Assembly: GCA_946404215.1 (NCBI GenBank)
Contig: CAMJCT010000002.1
Coordinates: 1-64,000 of the forward strand
Source: an uncultured Clostridium sp.
GTDB lineage: Bacteria; Bacillota; Clostridia; TANB77; CAG-508
Reading direction: 5' to 3'
DNA length: 64,000 nucleotides
Made by a program: the position numbers and the translations under genes
The notes under the pieces: generated by a model
What the model saw: only the letters and a program-made list of their open reading frames with translations
Told to the model about the DNA's origin: nothing
The model's database searches: none
Shown: positions 1 to 8,471 of the stretch, piece by piece
Position numbering within the stretch: the first letter of the stretch is position 1
Layout of the letters: the number at the start of each line of letters is the position of its first letter

Positions 1-73
1 AAAATAAAGCAATCGAACTAAAACTAAATATTTCATCTATGTATTTTTGAGTGTGTTAAATACACCATAATTT

Positions 74-190
74 TCTAGTGATTATTACATTTAGGGTAAT
101 ACCTGTTCCCATTCCGAACACAGAAGTCAAGCCTAAATGTGCCGAAAATACTTGTGGGTTACCCTGCTGGGAAGATAGGTTATCGCTAGA
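74..190 (+). rRNA. rrf: 5S ribosomal RNA
   Basis: The conserved core CCTGTTCCCATTCCGAACAC lies at about 102-121. The ends pair as expected for helix I: TCTAGTG at 74-80 with CGCTAGA at 184-190. The length of about 117 nt fits. A T-rich tract follows directly. Bases 1-73 look like the spacer from an upstream 23S gene, which is outside the window. The 72-codon reading frame across this RNA is not a gene. Confidence 0.93.
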
Positions 191-366
191 TTTTTTTTAT
201 TTTTCGAATAAACTAAATAAAATCTTTAAGTTAATATATAATATTTTTTTGTTATGTGAATTTCTTACGTTTCTTAGGCTTGAACAATTTTTTTAAAAAA
301 ATATTATATATTAACTTGAAATAATTCAAATTTAGCAGCAAATTGTAATAAACAATAACAAAACAC

Positions 367-449
367 GTTACTGTTCAGTCTTATGTTATTAGAAGTTCTT
401 AGCTAAGTGATTAAGCAGAACAATTCTAATTTTAAGACTGAACAGTAAC
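367..449. repeat. Small inverted-repeat element, copy 1
   Basis: GTTACTGTTCAGTCTTA at 367-383 is the exact reverse complement of 433-449, with 49 bp between the arms. A related copy lies at 34400-34463, and single arms lie near 3075-3092 and 43788-43804. It is intergenic, in the otherwise gene-free stretch 191-542. The design resembles a MITE or a regulatory palindrome; no transposase is nearby. Confidence 0.8.
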
Positions 450-542
450 CAAAACACATTATAATATTATATAAAACAATAGCATAAATCATTTAAAAGA
501 TATATAATATATAAAATAGTATATGAAAGGAGACAATATAAA

Positions 543-1109
543 ATGAGTAAGGTAACATGGAAACCAGGTACATTTTTATATCCGTTGCCAGTTGTAATGG
601 CTAGTTGTGGAACAATGGAAAAGTCTAATATATTAACAGTTGCTTGGACTGGAATATTAAATACTGACCCAGCTACTGTATATATTTCTGTAAGGCCTAA
701 TAGATATTCATACAATTTAATAAAAGAACAAGGGGAATTTGTAATTAATCTAACAAATAAATATTTAGTAAGAGCTACAGATTGGTGTGGAGTAAAAACT
801 GGAGCTAAAGTTGATAAATTTAAAGAAATGAACTTACATAAAGAAAAGGCTAAATTTGTGAATTGTCCAATGATAAAAGAAAGTCCTGTTTCTGTAGAAT
901 GTAAAGTAAAGGAAGTAAAAGAGATGGGTTCTCACCATATGTTTATTGCAGATGTTCTTGCAATAAACGCAGATGAAAAATATATAGATAAAAATGGAGC
1001 TTTCGATATTTCTAAGTGTGATTTAATAGGATATTCTAATGGTAATTATTATGTTTTAGGAAAAAAATTAGGAAAATTTGGATTTTCAGTTCAAAAAAAA
1101 CATAAATAA
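543..1109 (+). CDS. Flavin reductase family protein (FMN-binding split barrel)
   Basis: 188 aa, soluble, start supported by GAAAGGAG 8-9 bases upstream. The N-terminal run WKPGTFLYPLPVVMASCG and the later ILTVAWTGILNTDPATVYIS are typical of the flavoredoxin / flavin-reductase-like split-barrel family, which binds FMN and moves electrons between NAD(P)H, flavin and partner proteins. The C-terminal stretch LIGYSNGNYYVLGKKLGKFG is also family-like. Monocistronic: an rRNA gene lies upstream and a strong hairpin downstream. The electron partner cannot be inferred. Confidence 0.85.
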   Translation: MSKVTWKPGTFLYPLPVVMASCGTMEKSNILTVAWTGILNTDPATVYISVRPNRYSYNLIKEQGEFVINLTNKYLVRATDWCGVKTGAKVDKFKEMNLHKEKAKFVNCPMIKESPVSVECKVKEVKEMGSHHMFIADVLAINADEKYIDKNGAFDISKCDLIGYSNGNYYVLGKKLGKFGFSVQKKHK

Positions 1110-1111
1110 TT

Positions 1112-1150
1112 GAAAAGACATACAAAACACATTTTTTTGTATGTCTTTTC
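1112..1150. terminator. Intrinsic terminator after the flavin reductase
   Basis: A perfect 16-bp stem, 1112-1127 with 1135-1150, has a 7-nt loop. It starts two bases after the stop codon. The A-rich left and T-rich right arms could act in both directions. Confidence 0.85.
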
Positions 1151-1310
1151 ATAATAGTAATAATTAATTAAAAATCATTATGCTGATATATATCTATAAA
1201 TACAGATATAATAAACATAGATATAAAAAAAATCAGAAATGTTATAAATTGTTTAATTTTTAAATATTCAGATAATGTATAAAAATAAATAATATAATTT
1301 GTTATCATTT

Positions 1311-1356
1311 AATATTCCACCTTTGATTGTATTTACTAGTACCACTGTGGAATATT
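1311..1356. repeat. 10-bp inverted repeat in a gene-free stretch
   Basis: AATATTCCAC at 1311-1320 is matched by GTGGAATATT at 1347-1356. It lies in the roughly 300-base AT-rich gap between the flavin reductase terminator and the end of the XRE gene. No reading frame or RNA gene is visible in that gap. Function unknown. Confidence 0.55.
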
Positions 1357-1450
1357 TTACTAAAATCAAAAATATTAGTCAATATAAAATATTCAAAACA
1401 ACATAAAAAACACACAAAAATATTATTGTTGTTATATATAAACGAAAAAA

Positions 1451-1810
1451 CTATTTTCGTATAATTTTTGAGAGATTTTTTAGAATTTCTAATGCATTTA
1501 TTAAAACTTCTTCATCATAATCCTTTAAATAATTTTTAGTTTCTTTAATAACATTATCATCTAATCCAAATAATATGTAGTCAGCAGAATGACCACTTAT
1601 ATTTCGTAATTTTCTTATACTTTTATATACTAAATTGCCTTTTCCATCTTCTACTAATCCAAGAAATTGACTAGAGACTCCTATTTCTTTAGCTAGCTCA
1701 GTTTTATTCATATGTAGCTCGTTTACTCTTATATTTTTAATTCTTTTTCCTCTTTCAATTTGTTCTAACTTTTCTAATTCTGACTTGGAACTAATACTAT
1801 TAATAGTCAT
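1451..1810 (-). CDS. XRE-family helix-turn-helix regulator
   Basis: 119 aa from the ATG at 1810. AAGGTGG lies 8 bases upstream of that ATG; longer starts have no usable ribosome binding site. Residues about 30-75 form a Cro/CI-type HTH (NKTELAKEIGVSSQFLGLVE followed by a second helix region), and the C-terminal part (EEVLINALEILKNLSKIIRK) is helical. It is divergent from the Spo0A-like response regulator across a 217-bp intergenic region, so it plausibly controls that promoter and the micro-gene beyond. Target and ligand are unknown. Confidence 0.8.
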   Translation of the reverse strand: MTINSISSKSELEKLEQIERGKRIKNIRVNELHMNKTELAKEIGVSSQFLGLVEDGKGNLVYKSIRKLRNISGHSADYILFGLDDNVIKETKNYLKDYDEEVLINALEILKNLSKIIRK

Positions 1811-1888
1811 TTTCATCACCACCTTGTATTTAGTGTTCATTTTACTACTAAAAAACAATAAAAATATGAGAAAATATCGAACAAAAAC

Positions 1889-1915
1889 ATGGTATTTTCT
1901 GAGATTGTATGGTAT
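1889..1915. promoter_or_regulatory. Possible operator: paired ATGGTAT motifs
   Basis: ATGGTAT occurs at 1889-1895 and 1909-1915, 20 bp apart (about two helical turns), between the divergent XRE and response-regulator genes. A third ATGGTATTTT lies at 2887-2896 in front of the micro-gene. The sharing suggests a common regulator. In an AT-rich genome such 7-mers can recur by chance. Confidence 0.3.
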
Positions 1916-2027
1916 ATTATATAAGGGATATTGTTTTAATTCAATTTAATAAACTAAAATATTAACTTATAAAAATATCTTTTTTCTAAATAATTATATT
2001 TCATTTACGAGGATAGGAGATAATAAA

Positions 2028-2816
2028 ATGGAAGATAAAAAGATGAAAATATTAGTTATAGAGGACGACATAAACGATTGTAATAATTTTATTGAATGCG
2101 TTAAAAATAGAAATGACATAGAAATAATAGCATCTACTGATTCAGATGTAGAAGGTTTAGATATAGTTAGAAGATTTAAGCCTGAGGGGATAATATTAGA
2201 TTTAGAATTAAATAATAGTAAAACAGGCCATGCAGATTCATTGGAATTTCTAACAAATATTAAAAAAATAGGACTGAATTATCAGCCAATAATTATAGTA
2301 ACAACGCATGTTAACTCTAAAAGAACATATGATATTCTTCATAGAAATGGAGTAGATCTTATACTATATAAGGATCATCCGCAGTATTCTAGCAATTATG
2401 TATTAAACAAATTTATAAATTTAAGAAAAATAGAAACTGAGTTTACATTGGAAACAGTAAATGAAAAGGAGCAAGAAAAGGACAACAAGATATCAGAACT
2501 TATATATAAAGAATTAGATCTAATAGGAGTTATTACAAAGTTAAAAGGTAGAGAATATATACATGATGCTATATTGTACTTAATACAAAATCCTAGTAGT
2601 GACACAAATGTAATTCAACATCTAACTAAAGTATATAAAAAGTCAGGTAATACTATAACTAATGGAATACAAAATGCAATTATACATGCATGGAGAGTTT
2701 CATCAATAGAAGATTTAACAACTTACTATACAGCAAGAGTTAATTACGAAACAGGAATTCCAACACCTATGGAATTTATTTATTATTATGTAGATAAAAT
2801 TAAAAAAAAAATCTAG
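2028..2816 (+). CDS. Response regulator with Spo0A-like DNA-binding domain
   Basis: 262 aa; AGGAGA 7-8 bases upstream supports the ATG at 2028. Residues 6-120 are a receiver domain with the acidic pair D13/D14, phospho-acceptor D58 (GIILDLEL), T92 or T93 and K115. After a charged linker, residues about 160-262 resemble the Spo0A C-terminal domain: the helix NGIQNAIIHAWR corresponds to the conserved ERAIRHAIEVAW region, and the end has the spacing of that fold. It is too divergent to be assumed to be the master regulator Spo0A; I read it as a paralogue. The neighbouring membrane kinase at 3261 is the obvious phosphodonor. Confidence 0.8.
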   Translation: MEDKKMKILVIEDDINDCNNFIECVKNRNDIEIIASTDSDVEGLDIVRRFKPEGIILDLELNNSKTGHADSLEFLTNIKKIGLNYQPIIIVTTHVNSKRTYDILHRNGVDLILYKDHPQYSSNYVLNKFINLRKIETEFTLETVNEKEQEKDNKISELIYKELDLIGVITKLKGREYIHDAILYLIQNPSSDTNVIQHLTKVYKKSGNTITNGIQNAIIHAWRVSSIEDLTTYYTARVNYETGIPTPMEFIYYYVDKIKKKI

Positions 2817-2834
2817 TTTTTACTAGATTTTTTT
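2805..2834 (+). terminator. Intrinsic terminator of the Spo0A-like regulator
   Basis: AAAATCTAGT pairs with ACTAGATTTT and a run of T follows. The stop codon TAG at 2814-2816 lies inside the left arm. This separates the regulator transcript from the micro-gene downstream. Confidence 0.75.
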
Positions 2835-2873
2835 ATTTTATCCTACCTTTTTCTATTACTAAATACCGCTTAT

Positions 2874-2902
2874 TTGCAAGAAATAGATGGTATTTTTAAA
2901 TT
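2874..2902 (+). promoter_or_regulatory. Possible promoter of the micro-gene
   Basis: TTGCAA at 2874-2879 and TAAATT at 2897-2902 are separated by 17 bp; the -10 match is weak. The ATGGTAT motif (2887-2893) sits in the spacer, where a bound protein would block polymerase. AAATACC at about 2860-2867 and GGTATTT at about 2889-2895 also form a small inverted repeat. Confidence 0.3.
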
Positions 2903-2943
2903 AACAACTTGAGCAGAGCGAAACAGAAAAGGTGGTGGATAGT

Positions 2944-2994
2944 ATGGGTTGGTATGAGGCATTTTTAAGATGGTTAAGCCACTGGGCTGGATAA
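2944..2994 (+). CDS. 16-codon Trp-rich micropeptide (candidate signal peptide)
   Basis: The frame encodes MGWYEAFLRWLSHWAG. AAGGTGG ends 8 bases before the ATG, a ribosome binding site as good as any in the window, and an intrinsic terminator begins 11 bases after the stop. The unit therefore looks like a dedicated tiny transcription unit and not a chance frame. Three Trp in 16 residues, an aromatic hydrophobic face and a location between a Spo0A-like regulator and a membrane GHKL kinase suggest an exported or membrane-active signalling peptide. There is no Cys, so no AgrD-type thiolactone is possible. No homologue is recognised; a leader peptide is an alternative. Confidence 0.5.
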   Translation: MGWYEAFLRWLSHWAG

Positions 2995-3004
2995 AATTAT
3001 GAAA

Positions 3005-3046
3005 GGTAATCAGTTAAGTTCTAAACTTATATTGATTATCTTTTTT
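3005..3046 (+). terminator. Intrinsic terminator after the micropeptide gene
   Basis: GGTAATCA at 3005-3012 pairs with TGATTATC at 3033-3040 (one G-U pair). The inner TAAGTT/AACTTA extends the hairpin, and TTTTTT follows at 3041-3046. Confidence 0.75.
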
Positions 3047-3260
3047 AATTTCTAATAACATTTAGTAGGATAATGATTGTTTTAAACCCGAACAGTAAAT
3101 AATATTAGACGTAGTATAACCTTATTAATTGTTCTATTGATTATCGATTGCAATTATTATATAATATTTACATATCAAGGAGAGTGAAATAGTTTGAAAG
3201 AAATTTAATTTCATTACTATGTGTAACTTAGAGCGAAGCAAGAAAGGAATGAACTATATT

Positions 3261-4682
3261 ATGAATAATATAATAGAAATTCAAGATTTTAGCATTATTG
3301 TATATATATTAAAAATCTATATTATTAGTATAACAACATTTTATGCATCACTAAAAATCATAGATGCTAAATTTGAAAAAAAGTTTTATATAGTAGCTAT
3401 TCTATTTATTATCAATTCAGTTTTATGTGGGATATTAAAGGTCAATACTAATTCATTATATAGTATTATTTTTCTGGATTTAGCCACATCTGCAGTCTTT
3501 TCAAAAATTCTAAAAAAAGATATTTTCTATTCAATATTAATTGTAACAGTATCATTATGTATGAGTTACATAGTATTTTTGATAGCTGCAGCAATAGTAT
3601 TTATTCCAAGCGCACTAATCAAATTTAACAAGGATTATACAAACCTGTTTTTCATAGGAATTGTTAATTTCATTATTATAAATAAAATATTTAAAATTAA
3701 AAGGATAAAAGACGGTATTTCTTTTCTAAAAAACAAAGAAGAAAATGAGTATTTTAATATTATAATAATAAATGTAAGTGTTATAATTTTATTCTTTATT
3801 ATAATTCTGTCAAATTATCAATATGTCTTTACCAATAGTATATTATGGGCTATTATATTGTACACAGTTATTCTAGTTATAACGATAAATAAATCTTTGC
3901 AATTATGCTATAAACAAAATCTTTTAATACAAGATTTAAATGAGACCAAAAATGAGCTAGATGATAAAAAGAAGGAAATAGAAGAATTAGAAAAGGAAAA
4001 CTTAAGTTTTAGTAAAACAAGTCATTCTATAGCACACAAACAAAAAGTATTGGAATACAAATTAAATGAATTAATTCTAAAGAATGAAATAGCAGATGAG
4101 TTAGAAGTAAAAGATAGAATAAGGAAAATATCAGAAGAAATTTCTAACAAATCAGTGGAGATTCAATTAACTAAAACAGATATACCACAAATTGATGATA
4201 TGCTTAAATATATGCAATCTGAATGTATAAAAAACAAAATAGATTTTCAATTGCAAATAAGTGGAAATATTCATCATATGATTAATAAATACATATCAAA
4301 AGAAGATTTAGAAATTTTACTTGCAGATCATATCAAAAATGCAATAATTGCAATTAATTATTCAGAAAATATTAATAAAAGTATCTTAGTAAGATTGGGA
4401 GAAATAGAAGGAATATACAGCTTATATGTGTACGATTCTGGTATAGAATTTGAGAAAGAAACATTAAAAAGTTTGGGCAAAAAACCAAGTACTACTCATG
4501 CTGACAATGGAGGAACAGGTATGGGATTTATGAACACATTTGACACATTAAATAAATATAATGCAAGTTTAGTTATTGAAGAATATAATGAACCATGTAA
4601 AGAGAATTACACTAAATTAATTAAAATAGAATTTAATAATAAAAATGAATTTAAAATAAAATCATACAGAAATGTTGAATAA
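3261..4682 (+). CDS. Membrane sensor histidine kinase, GHKL/AgrC type
   Basis: 473 aa from the ATG at 3261. Earlier in-frame ATGs at 3219 and 3249 are poorer: the first lacks a ribosome binding site and the second abuts AAAGGA. The AAAGGAATGA-spacer-ATG layout is the one used by several genes here. About six hydrophobic segments fill residues 1-215, then a charged coiled-coil, then a kinase core with TSHSIAHKQK (likely phospho-His), an N-box (LLADHIKNAIIAI) and a glycine-rich box (NGGTGMGF). This is the AgrC-like architecture that senses peptides. It normally pairs with LytTR regulators; here the nearest partner is Spo0A-like. Confidence 0.8.
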   Translation: MNNIIEIQDFSIIVYILKIYIISITTFYASLKIIDAKFEKKFYIVAILFIINSVLCGILKVNTNSLYSIIFLDLATSAVFSKILKKDIFYSILIVTVSLCMSYIVFLIAAAIVFIPSALIKFNKDYTNLFFIGIVNFIIINKIFKIKRIKDGISFLKNKEENEYFNIIIINVSVIILFFIIILSNYQYVFTNSILWAIILYTVILVITINKSLQLCYKQNLLIQDLNETKNELDDKKKEIEELEKENLSFSKTSHSIAHKQKVLEYKLNELILKNEIADELEVKDRIRKISEEISNKSVEIQLTKTDIPQIDDMLKYMQSECIKNKIDFQLQISGNIHHMINKYISKEDLEILLADHIKNAIIAINYSENINKSILVRLGEIEGIYSLYVYDSGIEFEKETLKSLGKKPSTTHADNGGTGMGFMNTFDTLNKYNASLVIEEYNEPCKENYTKLIKIEFNNKNEFKIKSYRNVE

Positions 4683-4733
4683 TATCATTGTAACTGAATT
4701 ACTTCCAAAGTCAATAAATTTGCAAGAAAACCA

Positions 4734-4762
4734 TTGACAACACTAAAAAAAAGTGGTAGAAT
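4734..4762 (+). promoter_or_regulatory. Promoter of the rpmG-secE-nusG-rpl cluster
   Basis: TTGACA at 4734-4739, a 17-bp spacer and TAGAAT at 4757-4762 match the housekeeping sigma consensus. It lies 77 bases before rpmG. A small CATATG inverted repeat follows at about 4771-4792. Confidence 0.7.
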
Positions 4763-4838
4763 ATTCAAGCATATGTTATTACGGACATATGATCACATCG
4801 TTTCAAAAAAGTAAGGTAAAATACGGAGGTGTATTAAA

Positions 4839-5003
4839 ATGGCAGCAAAAGGACCAAGAGAAAATATAACATTAGAATGTACAGAATGTAAAAGAAGAAA
4901 TTATATGACATCAAAAAACAAGAGAAATAATACAGACAGATTGGAAATTGTTAAATATTGCAAATTCTGTAAAAAACGTACAACACATAAAGAAACTAAA
5001 TAG
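4839..5003 (+). CDS. rpmG: 50S ribosomal protein L33
   Basis: 54 aa; CGGAGGTG upstream fixes the start. The small basic protein has two CxxC pairs, CTEC at residues 14-17 and CKFC at 41-44, so it is the zinc-binding form of L33. It is the first gene of the classic rpmG-secE-nusG-rplKAJL order. The gene is below 60 codons and easily missed. Confidence 0.93.
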   Translation: MAAKGPRENITLECTECKRRNYMTSKNKRNNTDRLEIVKYCKFCKKRTTHKETK

Positions 5004-5030
5004 AAGAAGCTATTTTAAGGAGGATATAAA

Positions 5031-5402
5031 ATGGCTAAAAAAGAAACAAAAACAAATAAAAAAGATAATAACAAAAATAAAAAAAGTTTTTTCAAAGATT
5101 TCAAAGCGGAGCTAAAAAAAGTTGTTTGGCCAACACCAAAACAATTAATAAACAATACAGTAGCAGTTGTTACAATAGTTTTAATAACTGCAGCAATAGT
5201 TTTTGTATTAGATTTAGCATTTGAAGCAGTAAACAAACAAGGTGTAGAAAAAATAAAAGAAATAGTAACACCTGTGTCTGAAAACACTACATCAGAGCAA
5301 AATACAGTTGAAGAAAAAAACGAGGATTCAGAAGATGTAGATAATGAAGAACAAGTGGAAACTATAGAAGAACAAGAAAAAACTGAAAACAATGCAGAAT
5401 AA
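5031..5402 (+). CDS. secE: Preprotein translocase subunit SecE
   Basis: 123 aa. A Lys/Asn-rich N-terminus leads to the SecE signature ELKKVVWPTPKQL (residues about 27-39) and one membrane segment (about 44-66) that clamps SecY. Unusually, about 50 residues of Glu/Asp/Thr-rich tail follow the membrane segment, whereas bacterial SecE of this type is usually 60-70 aa. The tail is in frame and ends just before nusG, so it seems genuine. AAGGAGG upstream supports the ATG. Confidence 0.93.
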   Translation: MAKKETKTNKKDNNKNKKSFFKDFKAELKKVVWPTPKQLINNTVAVVTIVLITAAIVFVLDLAFEAVNKQGVEKIKEIVTPVSENTTSEQNTVEEKNEDSEDVDNEEQVETIEEQEKTENNAE

Positions 5403-5427
5403 TTGAAAAATAAGGGAGGCTTTTTAG

Positions 5428-5964
5428 ATGTCTCAAAAAGATTATGATATGGTAGCTAGATGGTATGTTGTTCATACTTATTCTGGTTATGAAAATAAAG
5501 TAAAAACAGACTTGGAAAAAACAATAAAGAATAGAGAATTGGAAGATTATTTCTTTGACATTATAGTTCCTATGGAGGAACAAATAGAAATAAAAGATGG
5601 ACAGAGAAAAACGAATCTAAAAAAAGTATTTCCAGGTTATGTATTGGTTAAAATGATAGTAACAGAAGAATCATGGTACATAGTTAGAAACACAAGAGGA
5701 GTTACTGGATTTGTAGGTTCAGGGACAGATCCTATACCATTAACAGATGAAGAAATAAGAAAAATGGGATTTGAAGATGTTTCTGTTAATGTGGATTATG
5801 AAGTAGATGAACAAGTTCAAGTAATGAATGGTCCTTTTGAAGGATTTATTGGTACAGTTCAAGAAATAAATACAGAAAAACATAAAGTAAAAGTTCTAGT
5901 ATCTATGTTTGGAAGAGAGACTCCTGTAGAATTAGAGTTTTCACAAGTACAAAAATTAAAATAG
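5428..5964 (+). CDS. nusG: Transcription elongation/antitermination factor NusG
   Basis: 178 aa. The NGN domain occupies residues about 9-115 ([36 protein letters not shown]), and a KOW domain about 125-178 ([19 protein letters not shown]). It binds RNA polymerase and couples elongation with partners such as the ribosome. The location between secE and rplK is conserved in most bacteria. GGGAGG precedes the ATG. Confidence 0.95.
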   Translation: MSQKDYDMVARWYVVHTYSGYENKVKTDLEKTIKNRELEDYFFDIIVPMEEQIEIKDGQRKTNLKKVFPGYVLVKMIVTEESWYIVRNTRGVTGFVGSGTDPIPLTDEEIRKMGFEDVSVNVDYEVDEQVQVMNGPFEGFIGTVQEINTEKHKVKVLVSMFGRETPVELEFSQVQKLK

Positions 5965-5979
5965 GGAGGTGCCATTAAA

Positions 5980-6408
5980 ATGGCAGAAAAAGAAATATCA
6001 AATATTATAAAGTTACAAATTGAAGCTGGAAAAGCGTCTCCAGCTCCACCAGTTGGTCCAGCATTAGGTTCAAGTGGTGTTAATATTATGCAATTCGTTA
6101 AGGAATTCAATGATAGAACAGCAAGTGAAGCAGGGATGATTATTCCAGTAGTAATTACTGTATATAAAGACAAATCATTCACATTTATAACAAAAGTTCC
6201 ACCAGTTGCAGTATTAATAAAAAAAGCTATTAAAATTCAAAAAGGTTCAGGAAAACCAAACAAAGAAAAAGTTGCAAAAATAACAAAAGAACAAGTTAGA
6301 GCAATTGCTGAACAAAAAATGCCAGACTTAAATGCTGCGTCAATAGAAACAGCAATGAGTATGGTTGAAGGAACTGCTAGATCTATGGGGATAGTAGTGA
6401 CAGACTAA
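5980..6408 (+). CDS. rplK: 50S ribosomal protein L11
   Basis: 142 aa, the normal length. The N-terminal [20 protein letters not shown] and C-terminal [14 protein letters not shown] are diagnostic for L11, the GTPase-centre protein that binds 23S rRNA with L10 and L12. GGGAGGTG precedes the ATG. It lies 15 bases after nusG. Confidence 0.96.
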   Translation: MAEKEISNIIKLQIEAGKASPAPPVGPALGSSGVNIMQFVKEFNDRTASEAGMIIPVVITVYKDKSFTFITKVPPVAVLIKKAIKIQKGSGKPNKEKVAKITKEQVRAIAEQKMPDLNAASIETAMSMVEGTARSMGIVVTD

Positions 6409-6434
6409 GATAAATAAAAAATAATTAATTGGGA

Positions 6435-6446
6435 GAGCGCAAGCTC
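6435..6446 (+). promoter_or_regulatory. Small GNRA hairpin between rplK and rplA
   Basis: GAGC-GCAA-GCTC forms a 4-bp stem capped by a GNRA tetraloop in the 63-base gap before rplA, where the flanks are AT-rich. It could be an L1 autoregulatory contact or simply a structural spacer. The stem is short. Confidence 0.3.
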
Positions 6447-6471
6447 GCTAGAACCAAAGGAGGTAAAGAAA

Positions 6472-7155
6472 ATGAAAGTATCAAAAAGATACGCAGAAAG
6501 TGCAAAATTAGTAGATAAAACTAAAGAATATGAAATCAAAGAAGCTTTAGATATTATCGAAAAAATGCCAAAAACAAAATTTGATGAAACAGTTGAATTA
6601 CATGTTAAATTAGGAGTTGACTCTAAACATGCAGATCAACAAGTTAGAGGTACAGTAGTACTTCCAAATGGCACAGGAAAAACGCAAAAGGTATTAGTTT
6701 TTGCTAAAGGACCAAAAGCAGAAGAAGCTCAAAAAGCAGGAGCAGATTATGTAGGAGCAGAAGAATTAATACCAAAGATTCAAAATGAAAACTGGTTTGA
6801 CTATGACGTAGTAGTTGCAACTCCAGATATGATGGGTGTTGTAGGTAGATTAGGTAAGGTATTAGGACCAAAAGGATTAATGCCAAATCCAAAATCAGGA
6901 ACAGTAACTATGGATGTAACAAAAGCAATAAGTGAAATAAAGTCAGGTAAAGTTGAATATAGATTAGACAAGACAAATATTATTCATTTAGGCTTTGGAA
7001 AAGTTTCATTTGGTGCTGATAAATTATTAGAAAACTATGAAACAATTATAAATGCTATTATAAAAGCAAAACCAGCAGCAGCTAAAGGGCAATATATAAA
7101 AAGTGTATCAGTTACAACAACAATGGGACCTGGTATATTTATAAATCAAAAATAA
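6472..7155 (+). CDS. rplA: 50S ribosomal protein L1
   Basis: 227 aa. The L1 signature is present: [17 protein letters not shown] at residues about 131-147, with [15 protein letters not shown] just before it. L1 binds 23S rRNA at the E-site stalk. AAAGGAGG precedes the ATG. The usual L11-L1 order is kept. Confidence 0.96.
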   Translation: MKVSKRYAESAKLVDKTKEYEIKEALDIIEKMPKTKFDETVELHVKLGVDSKHADQQVRGTVVLPNGTGKTQKVLVFAKGPKAEEAQKAGADYVGAEELIPKIQNENWFDYDVVVATPDMMGVVGRLGKVLGPKGLMPNPKSGTVTMDVTKAISEIKSGKVEYRLDKTNIIHLGFGKVSFGADKLLENYETIINAIIKAKPAAAKGQYIKSVSVTTTMGPGIFINQK

Positions 7156-7159
7156 TTTT

Positions 7160-7312
7160 AATTTTAGCCAAAGACAGTAGGCAAAAGTAAGTCCTACCGA
7201 GGTAAAATAAGAGTATATACACTCTTTGTATTCCTTGGTGGGAACAAAGAGTGTTATTTATTTTACGAGCTGAAATCATGGAAACAGGATTAAGCCTATA
7301 ATATAAAAATAT
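7160..7312 (+). promoter_or_regulatory. Ribosomal protein L10 leader
   Basis: The 177-base gap between rplA and rplJ contains the expected leader structure: an ACTCTTTG / CAAAGAGT helix at about 7219-7253 and flanking conserved stretches, just before rplJ. In Firmicutes this leader binds the L10(L12)4 complex and represses rplJ-rplL. The assignment rests on position and the hairpin, not on a covariance search. Confidence 0.65.
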
Positions 7313-7332
7313 ATTGGGAGGTGAAAAAACAA

Positions 7333-7890
7333 ATGGCAAGTGAAAAAATACTTAACCAAAAGATAGAAGAAGTTAATAAAGTAGCTGAAAAAATGAAGTC
7401 AGCAAAATTAATACTTTTAACAGATTACAGAGGAATTAATGTATCAGATGATACAACATTAAGAAGAGACCTAAGAAATGCGAATGCAACATATGATGTA
7501 ATAAAAAATAACATTACAAGAAGAGCATTAGCTGAATGTGGAATAGAAGGTTTAGAAGATAAGTTAGAAGGTCCAACAGCTGTAGTTATGAGTAATGAAG
7601 ATTATTTAGAACCATCAAAAGTAATATACAAATTTAGTAAAGACAATGAATTTTACAAGATAAAAGGTGGAGTTATAGAAGGTAAAGTCATGACAGCTGA
7701 AGAAATAATTACTTTAGCTAAATTACCATCAAGAGAAACATTACTATCAATGCTTGCTGGTGCATTACTTGGAAATATATCAAAAGTTGCAGTTGCATTG
7801 AATGAAGTAAAAAAACAAAAAGAAGCAGCTGGAGAAAAAGTAGCAGTTACTGTTGAAGAAACTGCACAAGAATCAACAGACGCTGAATAA
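7333..7890 (+). CDS. rplJ: 50S ribosomal protein L10
   Basis: 185 aa from the ATG at 7333. GGGAGGTG (7316-7323) is placed correctly for this start, while the upstream in-frame GTG lies inside that site. Family features: LLTDYRGINVSDDTTLRRDLR, a conserved TRRALAE region and a C-terminal helix for docking L7/L12 dimers, then an acidic tail. It is downstream of the L10 leader and upstream of rplL. Confidence 0.95.
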   Translation: MASEKILNQKIEEVNKVAEKMKSAKLILLTDYRGINVSDDTTLRRDLRNANATYDVIKNNITRRALAECGIEGLEDKLEGPTAVVMSNEDYLEPSKVIYKFSKDNEFYKIKGGVIEGKVMTAEEIITLAKLPSRETLLSMLAGALLGNISKVAVALNEVKKQKEAAGEKVAVTVEETAQESTDAE

Positions 7891-8045
7891 TTAAAAATAA
7901 GAAAGATTATGCTTATATAAAGGTGAAATCAGAATATATTAAAACACTTAATAAAAGTGAATTTACAAAAAATTATAATAGAGTAGTGAACTTAAATCAC
8001 AAAACAATAACTTAAAATAAGTTAAAAAAATAGGAGGATTTTAAA

Positions 8046-8414
8046 ATGGAAAAAATTGAAAAGTTAATTGAAGAAATAGATAGCTTAACAGTTGTTGAAT
8101 TAGCTGACTTAGTTAAAGCTATAGAAGAAAAATATGGAGTATCTGCAGTAGCAGCAGCTGCACCAGCAGCAGGAGCAACAGCAGGAGCAGCAGCTGAAGA
8201 AAAAACATCATTTGATGTTGTATTAGCAGAAGCAGGAGATCAAAAAATAAAAGTAATCAAAGTTGTTAGAGATGCTACAGGTTTAGGATTAAAAGAAGCT
8301 AAGGAATTAGTAGATGGAGCACCTAAAACAGTTAAAGAAGGAGTTTCTAAAGAAGAAGCTGAAGACTTAAAAGCTAAATTTGCTGAAGTTGGAGCAGTTG
8401 TTGAATTAAAATAA
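8046..8414 (+). CDS. rplL: 50S ribosomal protein L7/L12
   Basis: 122 aa. It has the N-terminal dimerisation helix ([20 protein letters not shown]), an Ala-rich hinge (residues about 36-55) and the conserved C-terminal domain ([20 protein letters not shown]) that recruits translational GTPases. TAGGAGG precedes the ATG. Unlike the common bacterial order, a terminator and gatCAB follow instead of rpoB. Confidence 0.96.
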   Translation: MEKIEKLIEEIDSLTVVELADLVKAIEEKYGVSAVAAAAPAAGATAGAAAEEKTSFDVVLAEAGDQKIKVIKVVRDATGLGLKEAKELVDGAPKTVKEGVSKEEAEDLKAKFAEVGAVVELK

Positions 8415-8435
8415 TTAAATTCATAAAACTTTCAA

Positions 8436-8471
8436 AAGCCCAGAATTATTGAATTTTGGGCTTGTTTTTTT
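8436..8471 (+). terminator. Terminator of the ribosomal protein cluster
   Basis: AAGCCCAGAATT pairs with AATTTTGGGCTT (one mismatch) and is followed by G and a run of eight T. It lies 21 bases after rplL. Confidence 0.85.

Noticed and set aside
78..296. 72-codon reading frame over the rRNA region
   Set aside because: It overlaps the 5S rRNA and has no ribosome binding site or family likeness.
2944..2994. AgrD-type cyclic peptide precursor
   Set aside because: There is no Cys, no acidic C-terminal processing tail and no AgrB gene nearby.
3219..3260. Earlier ATG starts of the GHKL kinase
   Set aside because: The ATG at 3219 has no ribosome binding site and the one at 3249 abuts it; the ATG at 3261 fits the pattern used by other genes here.
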